From assembly GCF_000002425.4 (NCBI RefSeq), contig NC_037266.1:2910007-2974006 (forward strand): 64,000 bases of DNA, given 5' to 3'. This DNA is from Physcomitrium patens. Taxonomy: Eukaryota; Streptophyta; Bryopsida; Funariales; Funariaceae. The notes under the pieces are model-generated. The model was not told where the DNA came from. It did not search any database and saw only the letters and a list, made by a program, of their open reading frames with translations. Within the stretch, counting starts at the first letter, position 1; each line of letters begins with the position of its first letter. The position numbers were made by a program, and so were the translations under genes. This document shows positions 63,807 to 64,000 of this stretch, in pieces.

Positions 63807-64000
63807 TAGTAAGTGATCTGATTTATTAGTGGTTGTGTTTTGAGCTATATCTTCAATAATTTGATAAGATTTTGGCTAAATTTTTTCTAAAGTATGTAAT
63901 TATGTTAATAAACTTTAAATATAAATTTTGTGACATTTAGATTTTGGATTTTTGAGATATAAGAAAAATAGTTTTTATGTGCTTATAGATTAGGATTTAG
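63807..64000 (+). repeat. Dispersed repeat Q, copy 2
   Basis: Aligns in order with 43740-43910, sharing GGATTTTTGAGATATAAG (about 63945-63963). It runs off the right edge. Confidence 0.45.

Overview
The window looks like a gene-poor, very AT-rich stretch of a land-plant nuclear genome. The evidence is one spliced GC-richer gene island set in deep layers of Ty3 (gypsy) and Ty1 (copia) LTR-element fossils, a PIF/Harbinger-like transposase relic, simple repeats and long featureless AT-rich spacers. The dominant Ty3 elements are chromoviruses whose integrase and chromodomain recall the fungal-like (Tcn1-type) chromoviruses known from mosses and lycophytes. That, plus the heavy AT-ward decay, makes a bryophyte such as a moss my best guess; this is inference, not proof.

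Layout. 1-310: zinc-knuckle gag relic, minus strand. 472-1027: solo LTR with a 5-bp target duplication. 2025-10319: heavily decayed chromovirus B (plus) carrying a 2.15-kb nested insertion. 10320-15450: AT-rich spacer with one unassigned open frame. 15450-16250: Harbinger-like transposase relic. 16900-20560: the only convincing host gene, a four-exon minus-strand coiled-coil protein of about 399 residues, with its flanks. 22139-27853: chromovirus C (plus), 5'-truncated. 28530-35460: copy 1 of an unclassified repeat (family P) split by copia element D (29165-34515), which has two LTRs and a near-perfect target duplication. 36170-37340: inverted copy of P. 37425-39110: Ty3 fragments. 42540-45640: minus-strand copia relic. 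45680-47130: third P copy. 48050-50780: a second Ty3 lineage (J, minus). 50785-56960: chromovirus E (minus). 56966-58089: LTR and gag of another Ty3 family (H). 58090-63801: chromovirus G (minus), the least eroded element.

The most interesting signals are in the chromoviruses. (1) In B, E and G the bases two nucleotides inside the 5' LTR are complementary to the LTR segment lying 31-32 bp after the TATA box, where the transcript should begin. The pairing is kept although the sequence differs between families, which is the layout of Tf1-type self-priming. (2) A conserved tail of unknown function follows the chromodomain in four elements. (3) The LTRs carry heat-shock-element modules, including two perfect three-module sites and a six-copy 30-bp array in G. 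(4) A U3 hairpin shows a compensatory change between LTR families. The copia element D has a primer site matching the anticodon arm of initiator tRNA-Met, suggesting half-tRNA priming. No tRNA, rRNA or CRISPR loci were seen.
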